Shown here piece by piece: positions 1 through 8,582 of a stretch of DNA of 54,843 nucleotides. Within the stretch, counting starts at the first letter, position 1. Every line of letters begins with the position of its first letter. Source of the stretch: Pseudomonadota bacterium (lineage in GTDB: Bacteria; Pseudomonadota; Gammaproteobacteria; Steroidobacterales; Woeseiaceae). The notes beneath the pieces were generated by a model. That model did no database searches. It saw only the letters and a list, made by a program, of their open reading frames with translations, and was not told the DNA's origin. Where the stretch lies: positions 1 through 54,843 of the forward strand of contig JADFSP010000016.1 of assembly GCA_022560695.1 (NCBI GenBank), given 5' to 3'. Position numbers and translations under genes: made by a program.

Positions 1-349
1 CCAGTTTTTTTTCATTCGCCTTGAGATCTGGATAATTTTCGGCCAGCGCGATCAGGCGCACGATTCCGGTGCCGAGCGCCTCCTCGGCTCGGCCACGAGC
101 GCCGACGTCGGTAATGCGCATTGCCTCTGCGCGCAATTCGGTGACGGCCGCGAGCGTTGCGCGTTCGTAGCTCGCGTATTGATCAACGGCTTTGACCAGC
201 GATGGGATCAGATCATGCCGTCGCTGTAACTGCACATCGATATCGCTCCACGCGGTGTCGACCCGATTCCGGCCCCGGACCAGGTGGTTGTACAGCCAGG
301 CGGCCGCAACCGCGGCAAAAACAATTGCCAGCGCTCCAATTGAAACCAT
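1..349 (-). CDS. lemA: LemA family protein, C-terminus cut by window edge
   Basis: The minus strand reads a single N-terminal membrane helix (about residues 3-20) followed by the LemA signature, with NRVDTAWSDIDVQLQRR near residue 30 and DLIPSLV just after it. LemA proteins are small, membrane-anchored, mostly helical proteins with the bulk of the protein outside the cytoplasm; their biochemical role is not settled. I chose the ATG at 349 because GAGGAAGG lies a few bases upstream. The gene starts 9 bases after the stop of the beta-barrel gene at 359, so it is probably the last visible member of the operon that begins at 4438. Only 116 codons are present; the family is usually near 190 residues, so the missing end lies outside the window. 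Family call is firm, function unknown. Confidence 0.85.
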   Translation of the reverse strand, partial: MVSIGALAIVFAAVAAAWLYNHLVRGRNRVDTAWSDIDVQLQRRHDLIPSLVKAVDQYASYERATLAAVTELRAEAMRITDVGARGRAEEALGTGIVRLIALAENYPDLKANEKKL

Positions 350-358
350 CAGCCTTCC

Positions 359-1036
359 TCAGAAAAACACGGCGACGCCGAGAGCCGCCTCGAGATTGTG
401 CACCGTGTTTTCCGCGCCCAGAATGTCGATGTCAAACAAATGATCGCGGAAATCGATGTGCAGCGCGATCGAATCGGTCAACAGAAATCGATAACCCACA
501 CCAACGTTGATCGTGAACCGGTCGTCGCCGGCAAATCGCGTCGAGCCAAGTCCCGCGATCAGATACAGGCTGGTGTTGAAAGCGCGGCCTTCACCGACGA
601 AGCCTTCCCCGGGCAACAGGTTGTAGCCGAGGTTCAGATTGTAGTAAGTGTATACACGGTCACTGTCCGAGAGCAGTCTTGCTCCGCCGCTCAACTGTTC
701 GAAACTCGTCAGCCCGCCTTCGGATCGTCCCAGCGTGCCTTCGACGAAGAGCCCTTCGGTGACGTGATAGGCAAGCCTTACCCCGTAGACGAGATCCGTA
801 CCGAAATCTTCGATACTCATGATGCCGGTGAACGCGCCAATTTCGAAATTTTCGGTGTCGATGGCCGGTTCCCGGATGTCGCGACGCTCGACCTCGGGCT
901 CTATGACCTGCTCGGGCGGTTCGGCGATCGGCGGCGCCTCATCGCGACCAGGCCCGAACAGGTTCCTGGTCGCGGCGCACCCCGACAGCATGGCGACAGC
1001 CACGATCAGAAAAAGAACGCGAAACCGACTTTCCAT
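359..1036 (-). CDS. outer-membrane beta-barrel protein with lipobox
   Basis: A 225-residue exported protein. The N-terminus has a basic start, a hydrophobic stretch and a lipobox, MLSGC, with Cys20 as the likely lipidated residue. A short Pro/Glu-rich linker follows (about residues 28-60), then a chain of alternating beta strands ending in a phenylalanine-rich C-terminus (AVFF), the kind of terminal signal recognised by the BAM complex. The pattern resembles the outer membrane beta-barrel domain of the myxobacterial-type family (TIGR04565-like). A lipobox and a barrel in one protein is unusual; the Cys could be lipidated or the signal could be of the ordinary type. The start overlaps the end of the gene before it by 31 bases, so translation is probably coupled. 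Cargo or function cannot be read from the sequence. Confidence 0.7.
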   Translation of the reverse strand: MESRFRVLFLIVAVAMLSGCAATRNLFGPGRDEAPPIAEPPEQVIEPEVERRDIREPAIDTENFEIGAFTGIMSIEDFGTDLVYGVRLAYHVTEGLFVEGTLGRSEGGLTSFEQLSGGARLLSDSDRVYTYYNLNLGYNLLPGEGFVGEGRAFNTSLYLIAGLGSTRFAGDDRFTINVGVGYRFLLTDSIALHIDFRDHLFDIDILGAENTVHNLEAALGVAVFF

Positions 1037-1800
1037 TCGTCTATTTCCTCATTTTCGTCACGGTTCGTGAATACCACGTATCTCTTGTACTCGGCACGCA
1101 ATAAGTATCGCCGCGACGCGTAAATGCGTACGCCGACACCAACGTTCGCAATATTGTCCGTGCGGTCGTCGGGCCGGACAATCGTCGCTTTAGGCTCCGT
1201 GTGGACAAGGCCGGCGCCGATTGTGAAAAATGGCGAGACTCGCCATTCCGGCCTCATCTCATGAACGACGTTGACACTGCCCATCCAGCCGTTCGAAAAA
1301 TTCCCCAATATCTGCGATCCCCATAACTCCAGCGAGACATGCGGGGTCAGTGAATATCCACCATACACGGAGACGACATTGGCGCCCTCGAAATCACCGG
1401 CCAGGATTCCCGCTTCCCAACGCGCGTCGATGAGGTCATCCTGGGTCGACCGCCGCAGACGAACTCGGGAGCCGTCTGCGTAGAGCGTCTTTTCTATCTG
1501 CGGCGTGTCGACCCAGCCCTCAACTCCATCGACATCGCGAATCAGGAACCAGTCCGTGCGCTGCTTTACGACCTGCACCAACTCGCCACGATCAACAACA
1601 TGAAATATCGGGTAGCCGCGCCCCGGCCCCGTATGCAGTTCCAGATACGGGTCTCTAACCACTATCTGGGGCGCATCGTCGGCGGCCTCGACGGGCCCGG
1701 GCAGAATGACTTGCAAGGCCGCAATCGCCAGGCATGCGATCCACGCAGACTTAATTGATCGGGGCGTCGAAGGGATTATTGTAGTACTGAGCTCCGACAT
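1006..1800 (-). CDS. SH3-domain plus outer-membrane beta-barrel protein
   Basis: A 264-residue exported protein. A signal peptide (hydrophobic core SAWIACLAIAALQVIL, cleavage near VEAADD) precedes a bacterial SH3-like domain at about residues 45-105, seen in LHTGPGRGYPIFHVVDRGE and the WFLIRDVDGVEGWV block. A membrane-barrel half follows and ends FAFFF, a typical BAM terminal signal. The architecture fits TIGR04565-like barrel proteins with an SH3 module that may touch peptidoglycan. The ATG at 1800 is used rather than the one at 1815; neither has a strong ribosome site. Either start lies inside the upstream gene, which ends at 1751, and the 3' end overlaps the next gene at 1036, so the four genes from 4438 down to 1 read as one tightly packed operon. 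Specific role unknown. Confidence 0.7.
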   Translation of the reverse strand: MSELSTTIIPSTPRSIKSAWIACLAIAALQVILPGPVEAADDAPQIVVRDPYLELHTGPGRGYPIFHVVDRGELVQVVKQRTDWFLIRDVDGVEGWVDTPQIEKTLYADGSRVRLRRSTQDDLIDARWEAGILAGDFEGANVVSVYGGYSLTPHVSLELWGSQILGNFSNGWMGSVNVVHEMRPEWRVSPFFTIGAGLVHTEPKATIVRPDDRTDNIANVGVGVRIYASRRYLLRAEYKRYVVFTNRDENEEIDEWKVGFAFFF

Positions 1801-4438
1801 CCAACCATTCCGCAATCAAGCGATACTCAGCCTCGGATAAAATGTTGTAGTGCAAATCCGCCGGAGCGTCGAACCGGTCAAAAAAATCGGGCGATGCCAG
1901 CGCCCCCAGTGTCGTGGCCGGCGGCTGAATCTGAACCGGTGCAAAAATCGGATTTCCCAAATTGTCGATTCCCACTTGCTGCATGAAATCGACAACCGCG
2001 CCGTTCAGTAGAACCTGAAGGTTATCAGTAACTAACAGTTCGCGATAGGCATGGAAGTGATCCGGCTGCTGAATCGACAACCCATCCTGCAATTCGAGCT
2101 GGCCGGCCGGCACTCGCGCCATCCCCGTAGCCGCATCAACGGGTGTGTGGCAGTTCAGACAATTGTTGCTGACCTGCATGCCATTGCCATCCACCACCGG
2201 ATTGCCCATGTCGTCGAATGCGAGCCGCTCGAGGCTCCACAGGGGATGGATGTGCGTTTCATAGTTAATAATAGTGCGGCACAACGACTGCCATTGCTGC
2301 TGACAGGCAATCGTCGCCGGCGCTGGCGTCAGCAGGCCCGAATACAGGTAGTCGATATCGGGATCCCCGGGACGCACGGCGGCATCGGTCCAGACATCGC
2401 GGTAAATAATATCCATTGTCGGCTGCAGCGATGAGCAGGCATCCGTCGCACAGGTAATGTTGGCGCGAACCTCGGCCATCGTCTCGCCCATGTCGGCCGC
2501 AGTCCATACCGGGTCGGTGTTTGGAAACACGAATCCGGTCATTGTCGCACCAGCATACGCAGAATCGAACGCGTCGCGACGGCCGTGCGACAGTCCGCTG
2601 GTCGCGTCGTGGCAGCCGTTGCACCGAAGCTCCTGCCCGGGGCGAAGCTGCATCCAGTTGTCATGACGCGCTATTGTCGTGCGCTTGCCGTCTGCGTCGA
2701 CGACACTAACGAATAGTGCAGTATTTGCTGGCACTTTGACCAATACGGAGCCATCGGGCTCAATCATCGTGTAACCCACAATTTCTCGCATGCCGTTGTC
2801 TGTGCTGGCACCGAAAGCTGTGCCATTGAAGTTGTAGACGATGTTATCCGGGATCGACACCGCCTTGACGACACGCAAGAACCTGGCTGGGCGGTCCGCT
2901 GCCAGCGTCTGTGCCGGATCCGCCGTCGCCGCGATGTCCAGAACCGCGGCACCATTGAAGTCATAGACGCTGCGAATGTTCAGCACGGCTTCGTCGTTGG
3001 CTGCCAGTGTTGCCGCATCGAATCGAAACAAGTTTTGTCCGTCGAGTATGACCGGCGGCGCCGTTCGCGGGTCGGCAGAGATCACTTCGGTAAACATGAA
3101 GCCTTCTTCGCCCCGAACCACGGGCAGTTGCGTGTTATCCCGCGGATCGTACATCCAGATCCCGTAAAGCGGCGGCGCAGACACGACGTTGGGGTCCGCC
3201 AATCGCTCGGTGGTGCACGGCAGAATACTCTGCACTCCATTGACGTCCGTCTCGACAACGCGGCACTGGCTCCAACTGACCAGCAAGCGGCCGGTGCCGT
3301 CCTGAATTGGATACACTGAGCTGTACCGCCCGCCTGGCGATGGAACGCCTGCTTCGGTCGATACGTTGTTGACTGTCGCGTCTTCCTGAGCCGGCCCGCT
3401 CAGAACACCGATGTTGTCGCGGGTTGGCTGCGTGTTTTCGAGATAATCAGGCGTGTCGATGATGATGATGTTGCCGCCACCCTCAGTATCGGTAAATGGT
3501 CTGATCAGCACCATCACGCGCCCATCCTCAAGCTGCTGTGGTTGCATGAATTGCACGAGCTCGCCGTTGGTGCCCGTCGCATGGCTCTGCTGCCCATAGA
3601 AAAGTTCGAGATTGGAACCGTCCGGGTGCATGCGATACAGATTGACGCCGTCATTTTGGTTCACGTGATCCCAGCGGCTGAATACGATCTGCCCGTCCGC
3701 CAGTACCGATGCGTCCATATCATGGCTCTGGTTATACGAGAGCTGCTCGAGGTTCGAGCCGTCGGAGTCCATTACGTGCAATGTAAGCGCGTGTTCATTG
3801 CGGTCTTCGTCGAGCCCCGGGAAGGCCGGCTTGTTCTCATCAGTCAAAATTGCGCCTGTGCCCAATTGCCTTGTCGATGAGAACAGGATGCGACCGTCCG
3901 GCAGATACTTGGGCATGACATCGTGGCCGATTTCGGCCGTCGGGTCGGACGGGATGATGCGCCGCAGTACATCCGTCGCCAGTGTGTATTCCCAGATATT
4001 CCAGGTCGGTTGGTCTACTGCAGCGAGGTTTGCATCAAACGGACCACGCATCGCAAATAACAACGTAGTGCCGTCGTAAGCGATGTCGACATCGCGGACT
4101 GCGCCCGTTCCCAGTGTCTCGCGCTCGGTAATATTGAAATCGTCGGCGCTCGGAGATGCGCGATCACGGAAGAACAGATCCGAACCGACGTTGAATGTGA
4201 TCTGCTCGCGCACATCCTGTTGAACAAAATTGCCATTGGCATCGACAAAAATCGGCGCTCTGACATAGGCGATCGGAAAATCCAGTATTACCGGGTCGGG
4301 ATTCTGCCCCCCACCGATGCTGATACTGCCGCTACCGCCGCCGCAGCCGGCAATCAACAGGGCTGACGTCAGCAACACGGCGAATCTCGCCGTCGGCCGA
4401 TGTGTGGCATTCGTGTTCTGTCGCGATCGCTTGTTCAT
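1751..4438 (-). CDS. HzsA-related diheme beta-propeller lipoprotein
   Basis: An 895-residue lipoprotein (lipobox LIAGC near residue 30, then a Gly/Ser linker). The N-terminal half carries TolB/PD40-type propeller blades, recognisable by repeats such as MPKYLPDGRILFSS, MDASVLADGQIVFSRWD and the HVMDSDGSNLEQL type loops. The C-terminal half resembles the middle and C-terminal region of the hydrazine synthase alpha subunit and has two CxxCH haem-binding motifs, RCNGCH near residue 604 and NCLNCH near residue 759. In anammox bacteria HzsA works in hydrazine synthesis, but HzsA-related proteins are widespread in bacteria with no such metabolism and no known reaction, so I do not infer hydrazine chemistry. 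ATG 4438 is preferred over the GTG at 4447 because AGG lies 8 bases upstream. First gene of the operon with two barrels and LemA, suggesting an envelope-spanning redox or binding complex. Function uncertain. Confidence 0.7.
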   Translation of the reverse strand: MNKRSRQNTNATHRPTARFAVLLTSALLIAGCGGGSGSISIGGGQNPDPVILDFPIAYVRAPIFVDANGNFVQQDVREQITFNVGSDLFFRDRASPSADDFNITERETLGTGAVRDVDIAYDGTTLLFAMRGPFDANLAAVDQPTWNIWEYTLATDVLRRIIPSDPTAEIGHDVMPKYLPDGRILFSSTRQLGTGAILTDENKPAFPGLDEDRNEHALTLHVMDSDGSNLEQLSYNQSHDMDASVLADGQIVFSRWDHVNQNDGVNLYRMHPDGSNLELFYGQQSHATGTNGELVQFMQPQQLEDGRVMVLIRPFTDTEGGGNIIIIDTPDYLENTQPTRDNIGVLSGPAQEDATVNNVSTEAGVPSPGGRYSSVYPIQDGTGRLLVSWSQCRVVETDVNGVQSILPCTTERLADPNVVSAPPLYGIWMYDPRDNTQLPVVRGEEGFMFTEVISADPRTAPPVILDGQNLFRFDAATLAANDEAVLNIRSVYDFNGAAVLDIAATADPAQTLAADRPARFLRVVKAVSIPDNIVYNFNGTAFGASTDNGMREIVGYTMIEPDGSVLVKVPANTALFVSVVDADGKRTTIARHDNWMQLRPGQELRCNGCHDATSGLSHGRRDAFDSAYAGATMTGFVFPNTDPVWTAADMGETMAEVRANITCATDACSSLQPTMDIIYRDVWTDAAVRPGDPDIDYLYSGLLTPAPATIACQQQWQSLCRTIINYETHIHPLWSLERLAFDDMGNPVVDGNGMQVSNNCLNCHTPVDAATGMARVPAGQLELQDGLSIQQPDHFHAYRELLVTDNLQVLLNGAVVDFMQQVGIDNLGNPIFAPVQIQPPATTLGALASPDFFDRFDAPADLHYNILSEAEYRLIAEWLDVGAQYYNNPFDAPIN

Positions 4439-4765
4439 AGCGGGCACCTGGATCTGAATGATGCGTCACGAAAACCGTCCGTTGGTGCCGCAAACTCGCA
4501 CATCGATGCACTTGGCAGGCGAATCCGGCCTCACCATCTTGCGCAGCCGCACCGGCCCACCATTCAGTTGACAACCAATAGTGGACAGGAATCGGACGAC
4601 GTACCGTTAACGCGATCACAAACCTTGCTTCGCGTCGATTTTCAGCAGTGCACGCCGCAAACCGTCGCGACACTGTTTGCAGCGACCCCACAACTGTGAT
4701 CCATGCCCGGACACAACATAATACAAGCTCGACAATGACCGACAGGAACGAATCCGAGCTCATCC
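4439..4765. other. divergent intergenic region
   Basis: This 327-base spacer separates the leftward HzsA-related operon from the rightward methyltransferase gene, so it should hold at least two promoters. On the plus strand a TTGACA occurs at about 4568 without a convincing -10 partner, and TAATAC lies about 40 bases before the methyltransferase start. I see no clear operator palindrome, RNA gene or extra reading frame with a ribosome site. Confidence 0.4.
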
Positions 4766-6127
4766 ATGCCTGACACGAACGAATTACAGAAATATCTCGC
4801 TTGCCCGCGATGCGACAACGCACCGCTAACGTGCGTCGATGAACAATATCGTTGCGATGCCTGCGAGATCGATTTTCCGGCGATAGATGGCATGCCGTGG
4901 ATGTTTGCCGATCCCGACGCGAGCCTCGGCGAGTGGCGCAACCGGCTGCAACTCTCCTTGCAGCAACTAAGCCACGAAATTTCGCGCCTCGATGCTAATC
5001 TGCAAAACAAGGATTTGCACTCGCTAACCCGCCGTCGGCTCGAGCGCCACAAGAGCGCTACTGAATATCACCGTCGCTCACTGCAATCAATCCTGCAGCC
5101 CATCGACGTACAATCGATGTCAGGAAATTACGAAACCTACATGGCGCTGCGAACCCGACTACCACCCGACCAGGGACTGAATGCCTATTATTCGAACGTG
5201 CATCGCGACTGGTGCTGGGGCGACGAGGAAAACGAGGCATCCCTGGGGCAGGTATGTGCGGTGCTGAAGGGAAATACGAAACTCGGCAAGACTGTCGTAC
5301 TGGGTGCGGGAGCCGGTCGCCTCGCCTACGACCTGCACATGCAGACCGACACGGAGACAACGATCGCACTGGATTTCAATCCGCTGCTGTTGCTGATCGC
5401 GAAGAGCATCGTTTATGGGGAACAATTAAAACTCTATGAGTTCCCAATCGCACCGAAATCACTGGAGGATGTCGCGGTTCTGCGACTGCTGTCGGCACCA
5501 GAGGTAGTTCGACCGGGCTTTCATTTCGTGCTCGGTGACATGCTGCGGCCGCCGTTTGTCGAGGGTTGCTTTGATACTGTCGTGACGCCCTGGATTATCG
5601 ATGTGGTGTCCGAAGACTTGCTGAAATTCGCGGCGCGGATCAACAGGCTGCTGAGGCCCGGCGGCCGCTGGATAAATTTTGGTTCGCTGGCCTTCGACCA
5701 CCCTCAGCACTCGCGCCGTTACAGCCCCGAGGAGGCTGCCGCGATCATCGCTGAAAACGGTTTCTCCACACCTTACATTGCACAGGCAACGATACCTTAT
5801 ATGTGTTCGCCGGCGAGCCGGCACGGACGGCAGGAAAAGGTGTTCTCGTTCTCTGCCGTAAAAGAACGCGATGTACAGGCTCCGGAGCAACATCGCGCCT
5901 TGCCCGACTGGATCGTGACGGGTAAGGAGTCCGTGCCGCTGTCGCACTCCTTTCGGACTCAGGCGATGACGACCCAGATCTATTCATTCATCATGTCGCT
6001 CATCGATGGCAAACGATCGATCGACGACATGTCCGTCATTCTCGAAAAACAGCAACTCATGACGCACGATGAAGCCGTGCCGGCAATTCGCTCATTCCTG
6101 ACACAGATGTACGACGAATCGCAATAA
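4766..6127 (+). CDS. N2227-like SAM methyltransferase with zinc-ribbon N-terminus
   Basis: A 453-residue cytoplasmic protein with three parts. Residues 1-50 form a Trm112-like zinc ribbon with two Cys pairs (CPRC and CDAC) and IDGMPWMF. A middle Rossmann domain has the SAM-binding glycine loop VVLGAGAGRLAYDL and, later, RLLRPGGRWINFGSLAFDH, which closely resembles the carnosine N-methyltransferase (N2227) signature WINxGPLLYH. The last ~65 residues look like a PqqD-type or winged-helix module (LIDGKRSIDDM). N2227 enzymes methylate small histidine-containing substrates such as carnosine, but bacterial members are poorly characterised, so the substrate is unknown. The gene stands alone between two divergently read neighbours. 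Methyltransferase class is firm; N2227 membership is likely; the zinc ribbon and tail are unusual additions. Confidence 0.7.
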   Translation: MPDTNELQKYLACPRCDNAPLTCVDEQYRCDACEIDFPAIDGMPWMFADPDASLGEWRNRLQLSLQQLSHEISRLDANLQNKDLHSLTRRRLERHKSATEYHRRSLQSILQPIDVQSMSGNYETYMALRTRLPPDQGLNAYYSNVHRDWCWGDEENEASLGQVCAVLKGNTKLGKTVVLGAGAGRLAYDLHMQTDTETTIALDFNPLLLLIAKSIVYGEQLKLYEFPIAPKSLEDVAVLRLLSAPEVVRPGFHFVLGDMLRPPFVEGCFDTVVTPWIIDVVSEDLLKFAARINRLLRPGGRWINFGSLAFDHPQHSRRYSPEEAAAIIAENGFSTPYIAQATIPYMCSPASRHGRQEKVFSFSAVKERDVQAPEQHRALPDWIVTGKESVPLSHSFRTQAMTTQIYSFIMSLIDGKRSIDDMSVILEKQQLMTHDEAVPAIRSFLTQMYDESQ

Positions 6128-6151
6128 CGACCCGCGTCAAGCATTGCCCGA

Positions 6152-7084
6152 TCACAGACACAGCACGTCGCGAATATAGTCAGCCAGCTTGTTGATCGCC
6201 CGCCGGCTCTCGGGCATAACGGCGACAAATGCCTGAAACACGTGCCACATATTCGGCCATTCCTCGATTTCGATAGTGCCGCCGGCTGCGCGAATATTAT
6301 CGCCGAAGCGCACCGTATCGCTGAACAAAATCTCATCGGCGCCGACCTGGACATAAAAGGGCGGCAGCCCCGAAACGTCCGCATACACCGGCGACACGAG
6401 TGGATCGACGAGGTCCTTTTCTGCGCAATAATACGCGGCGACATGGGGCAGGTCCTCAGCCCGAAACCACGGATCCCGGTCCGCCCGAGACGACATCGAG
6501 TCCCCCGAGGCCGCCAAATCGAGCCAGGGCGACAGCAGGCACGCGGCGGCCGGCAGAGGATCGCCCGCGGCCTTTAACGACAACAGCAGCGCCACCGTCA
6601 GCCCGCCGCCGGCTGAATCGCCGGCCAGTACAATATCCCGCGCAGCGTAGCCGTCTGCAAGCAGCCGGCGATACACCGCAACGGCATCCTCGATCGCTGC
6701 AGGATATGGATGCTCCGGCGCAAGACGATAGTCGGGCAGCAGCGCGCGGACGCCACTCGCCCGGGCAATGTGGCTTACAAGCTGCCGGTGCGTGTCGCAG
6801 CCACCCATTACATACGCTCCGCCGTGCAGATAAAGAATGAGCTTGCGCTCGGGTGCCAGTTTCGGCACCAGCCACTCGGCGCGCAGACCCGCAACATGAT
6901 CGCGGCGAACGCGTACGCCAATCGCCGGTATCAGGAGCTTGCTGAGCCGGCCCCAGCGCCGGCGCACCGCGCGCACATCAATGTCAGCCACATCCAGGCT
7001 GTCGAAATACCACGCCGTCACAAGCCTTACCAGCCTTGCGCGAAGACTCAAATTCGGTATCCGATCGGCCGCGACGTCAGTCAT
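6152..7084 (-). CDS. alpha/beta hydrolase, hormone-sensitive-lipase type
   Basis: A 310-residue carboxylesterase of the HSL (family IV) class. Visible motifs are the oxyanion-hole HGGAYVMGG (residues 87-95), nucleophile elbow GDSAGGG with Ser157, a probable acid Asp250 in VGADEIL, and the catalytic His281 in MWHVFQAF. Such enzymes cleave short- to medium-chain esters in the cytoplasm. The N-terminal cap (residues 1-75) is typical in length. No signal peptide is seen. The gene is convergent with the methyltransferase gene (25-base gap) and divergent from the haloalkane dehalogenase gene, with only about 45 bases for both promoters. Substrate cannot be predicted. Confidence 0.85.
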   Translation of the reverse strand: MTDVAADRIPNLSLRARLVRLVTAWYFDSLDVADIDVRAVRRRWGRLSKLLIPAIGVRVRRDHVAGLRAEWLVPKLAPERKLILYLHGGAYVMGGCDTHRQLVSHIARASGVRALLPDYRLAPEHPYPAAIEDAVAVYRRLLADGYAARDIVLAGDSAGGGLTVALLLSLKAAGDPLPAAACLLSPWLDLAASGDSMSSRADRDPWFRAEDLPHVAAYYCAEKDLVDPLVSPVYADVSGLPPFYVQVGADEILFSDTVRFGDNIRAAGGTIEIEEWPNMWHVFQAFVAVMPESRRAINKLADYIRDVLCL

Positions 7085-7130
7085 GCGGCTATCATAGGGT
7101 CATCTGCGCCTGATCATGAAGAAGTTGCTT

Positions 7131-8033
7131 ATGAAGGCATTACGCACCCCGACCGCCCGATTCGAGAACCTGCCCGATTATCCGTTCGAGCCGCGCTATG
7201 CAAACATCGATCGACTGAGCATGCATTACGTGGATGAGGGGCCCGCCGACGGTGCGACAGTGCTTCTGCTGCACGGCGAGCCGAGCTGGTCGTACCTCTA
7301 CCGCCACATGATCCCGCCCATCGCGGATGCCGGATTGCGCGTGATCGCACCGGATTTGATTGGCTTCGGCAAATCGGACAAGCCGACGTCGAAAGACGAT
7401 TACAGCTATGCGCAACACGTTGACTGGATGCAGGAGTTCATCGAGGAACTCGATCTGCAAGACATTACGTTATTCTGTCAGGACTGGGGCTCTCTGATCG
7501 GCTTGCGCATCGCCGCCGAGAATGAACACCGCTTTGCGCGCATTGCACTCGGCAACGGTGGCCTGCCGACCGGTGATCAGAAAATGCCGCGTGCATTCAA
7601 TGTCTGGCGCGCCTTCGCCCGTTACAGCCCATGGTTTCCAATCGGTCGCATTGTGCAGAAAGGTACGATCACCGAGTTATCGAAGCAGGTCGTCGCCGCC
7701 TACGACGCCCCGTTTCCATCGTCCCGCTACAAGGCCGGTGCGAGAGCATTCCCGACACTGGTGCCCACGACCACCAAGGATCCAGCCCGCGACGCGAATC
7801 GCGCTGCCTGGAAGGTGTTCAGGACGTGGGAGAAACCGTTTTTGACGACATTCAGTAATCGCGACCCGATCACTCGCGGCGGCGAGCGCGTGTGGCAGGA
7901 AGAAGTGCCGGGAGCCAGGAACCTGGATCACGTCAAGATTCGAAACGCCGGCCATTTCCTGCAGGAAGACAAGGGGCCGGAACTGGCGCAGATATTGATC
8001 GAGTTCGTCGGGAAAAAGCCCGGGCGGGCCTGA
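7131..8033 (+). CDS. haloalkane dehalogenase (subfamily I-like)
   Basis: A 300-residue alpha/beta hydrolase with the haloalkane dehalogenase layout: HGEPSWSYLYR at residues 48-58, nucleophile Asp118 in CQDWGSLIG with the adjacent halide-binding Trp119, probable acid Asp245 in NRDPIT, and His275 in AGHFLQED. Trp168 may be the second halide ligand. These enzymes hydrolyse carbon-halogen bonds to alcohol plus halide. The family starts with a LRTPxxRFENLPDYPF block, which supports ATG 7131 (with GAAGAAG upstream) rather than the in-frame ATG at 7116. No signal peptide, so it is cytoplasmic. Epoxide hydrolases share the fold, but HGEP and the Trp after Asp point to dehalogenase. Natural substrate unknown. 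Confidence 0.8.
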   Translation: MKALRTPTARFENLPDYPFEPRYANIDRLSMHYVDEGPADGATVLLLHGEPSWSYLYRHMIPPIADAGLRVIAPDLIGFGKSDKPTSKDDYSYAQHVDWMQEFIEELDLQDITLFCQDWGSLIGLRIAAENEHRFARIALGNGGLPTGDQKMPRAFNVWRAFARYSPWFPIGRIVQKGTITELSKQVVAAYDAPFPSSRYKAGARAFPTLVPTTTKDPARDANRAAWKVFRTWEKPFLTTFSNRDPITRGGERVWQEEVPGARNLDHVKIRNAGHFLQEDKGPELAQILIEFVGKKPGRA

Positions 8034-8056
8034 AGGCCCTCCTGCATTGCCAATCA

Positions 8057-8100
8057 GAATCGGTCGGAGCGGCTTTAGCCGCGATTTATCAGCCCGATTC
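8057..8100. repeat. REP-like hairpin between convergent genes
   Basis: A hairpin with core GCGGC-TTTA-GCCGC (8069-8082) sits inside an outer inverted repeat GAATCGG (8057-8063) and CCGATTC (8094-8100). The GGAGCGGCTTTAGCCGCGA core is very like the extragenic palindromes of Pseudomonas and Xanthomonas. It lies between the stop codons of the dehalogenase gene and fdxA, so it could also stop transcription or protect 3' ends from both sides, although there is no long T run. Confidence 0.65.
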
Positions 8101-8103
8101 GGC

Positions 8104-8427
8104 TTAACGTTCCAGAAATTTGAATTTGTCCTTGATCTCGCGCCATTTGTCCGCGTCCTCAGGCGGATCCTTCATTTCCGTGATGACCGGCCAGTCCAGC
8201 GACAATTCGGCGTTCAACTCGAGGAAGTGGTTCTGACCTTCCGGCAGTTCGTCTTCTGAAAAAATGGCCTCTACCGGACACTCTGGTTCACATAGCGTGC
8301 AATCGATGCACTCATCCGGATCGATGACAAGAAAGTTCGGCCCTTCGTGGAAACAATCCACGGGACAAACCTCGACGCAGTCAGTCAGTTTGCATTTGAT
8401 ACAGGCTTCGGTGACCACGAACGTCAT
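8104..8427 (-). CDS. fdxA: 7Fe ferredoxin FdxA
   Basis: A 107-residue soluble electron carrier of the Azotobacter FdI type. The cluster ligands sit as in that family: Cys9, Cys17 and Cys50 for the [3Fe-4S] cluster and Cys21, Cys40, Cys43 and Cys46 for the [4Fe-4S] cluster, with extra Cys12 and Cys25. The C-terminal half (about residues 60-107) is the usual extension with the SLDWP motif. Length matches the family. About 155 bases upstream on the same strand lies a ferredoxin-NADP reductase gene, the likely redox partner that would reduce or oxidise FdxA with NADP(H). The physiological acceptor is not evident from the neighbours. Confidence 0.95.
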   Translation of the reverse strand: MTFVVTEACIKCKLTDCVEVCPVDCFHEGPNFLVIDPDECIDCTLCEPECPVEAIFSEDELPEGQNHFLELNAELSLDWPVITEMKDPPEDADKWREIKDKFKFLER

Positions 8428-8582
8428 CTGGCGATTCCCCGGTTTTTCGTGCGCGTACGCTAAGTGAAGTTATGCATCATATCAAGCGGTGCGTTCGCGC
8501 ATAACACGGCGACCCTGGCAGGGCACCGGGTGGCCGAGAATACGCTACCCGGAAGACGAAAAATTCGGCCTGGTCCCTGATT

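Noticed and set aside
1751..4438. Hydrazine synthase (anammox) function
   Set aside because: Only the family resemblance is seen; no hzsB, hzsC or hydrazine dehydrogenase genes are in the window.
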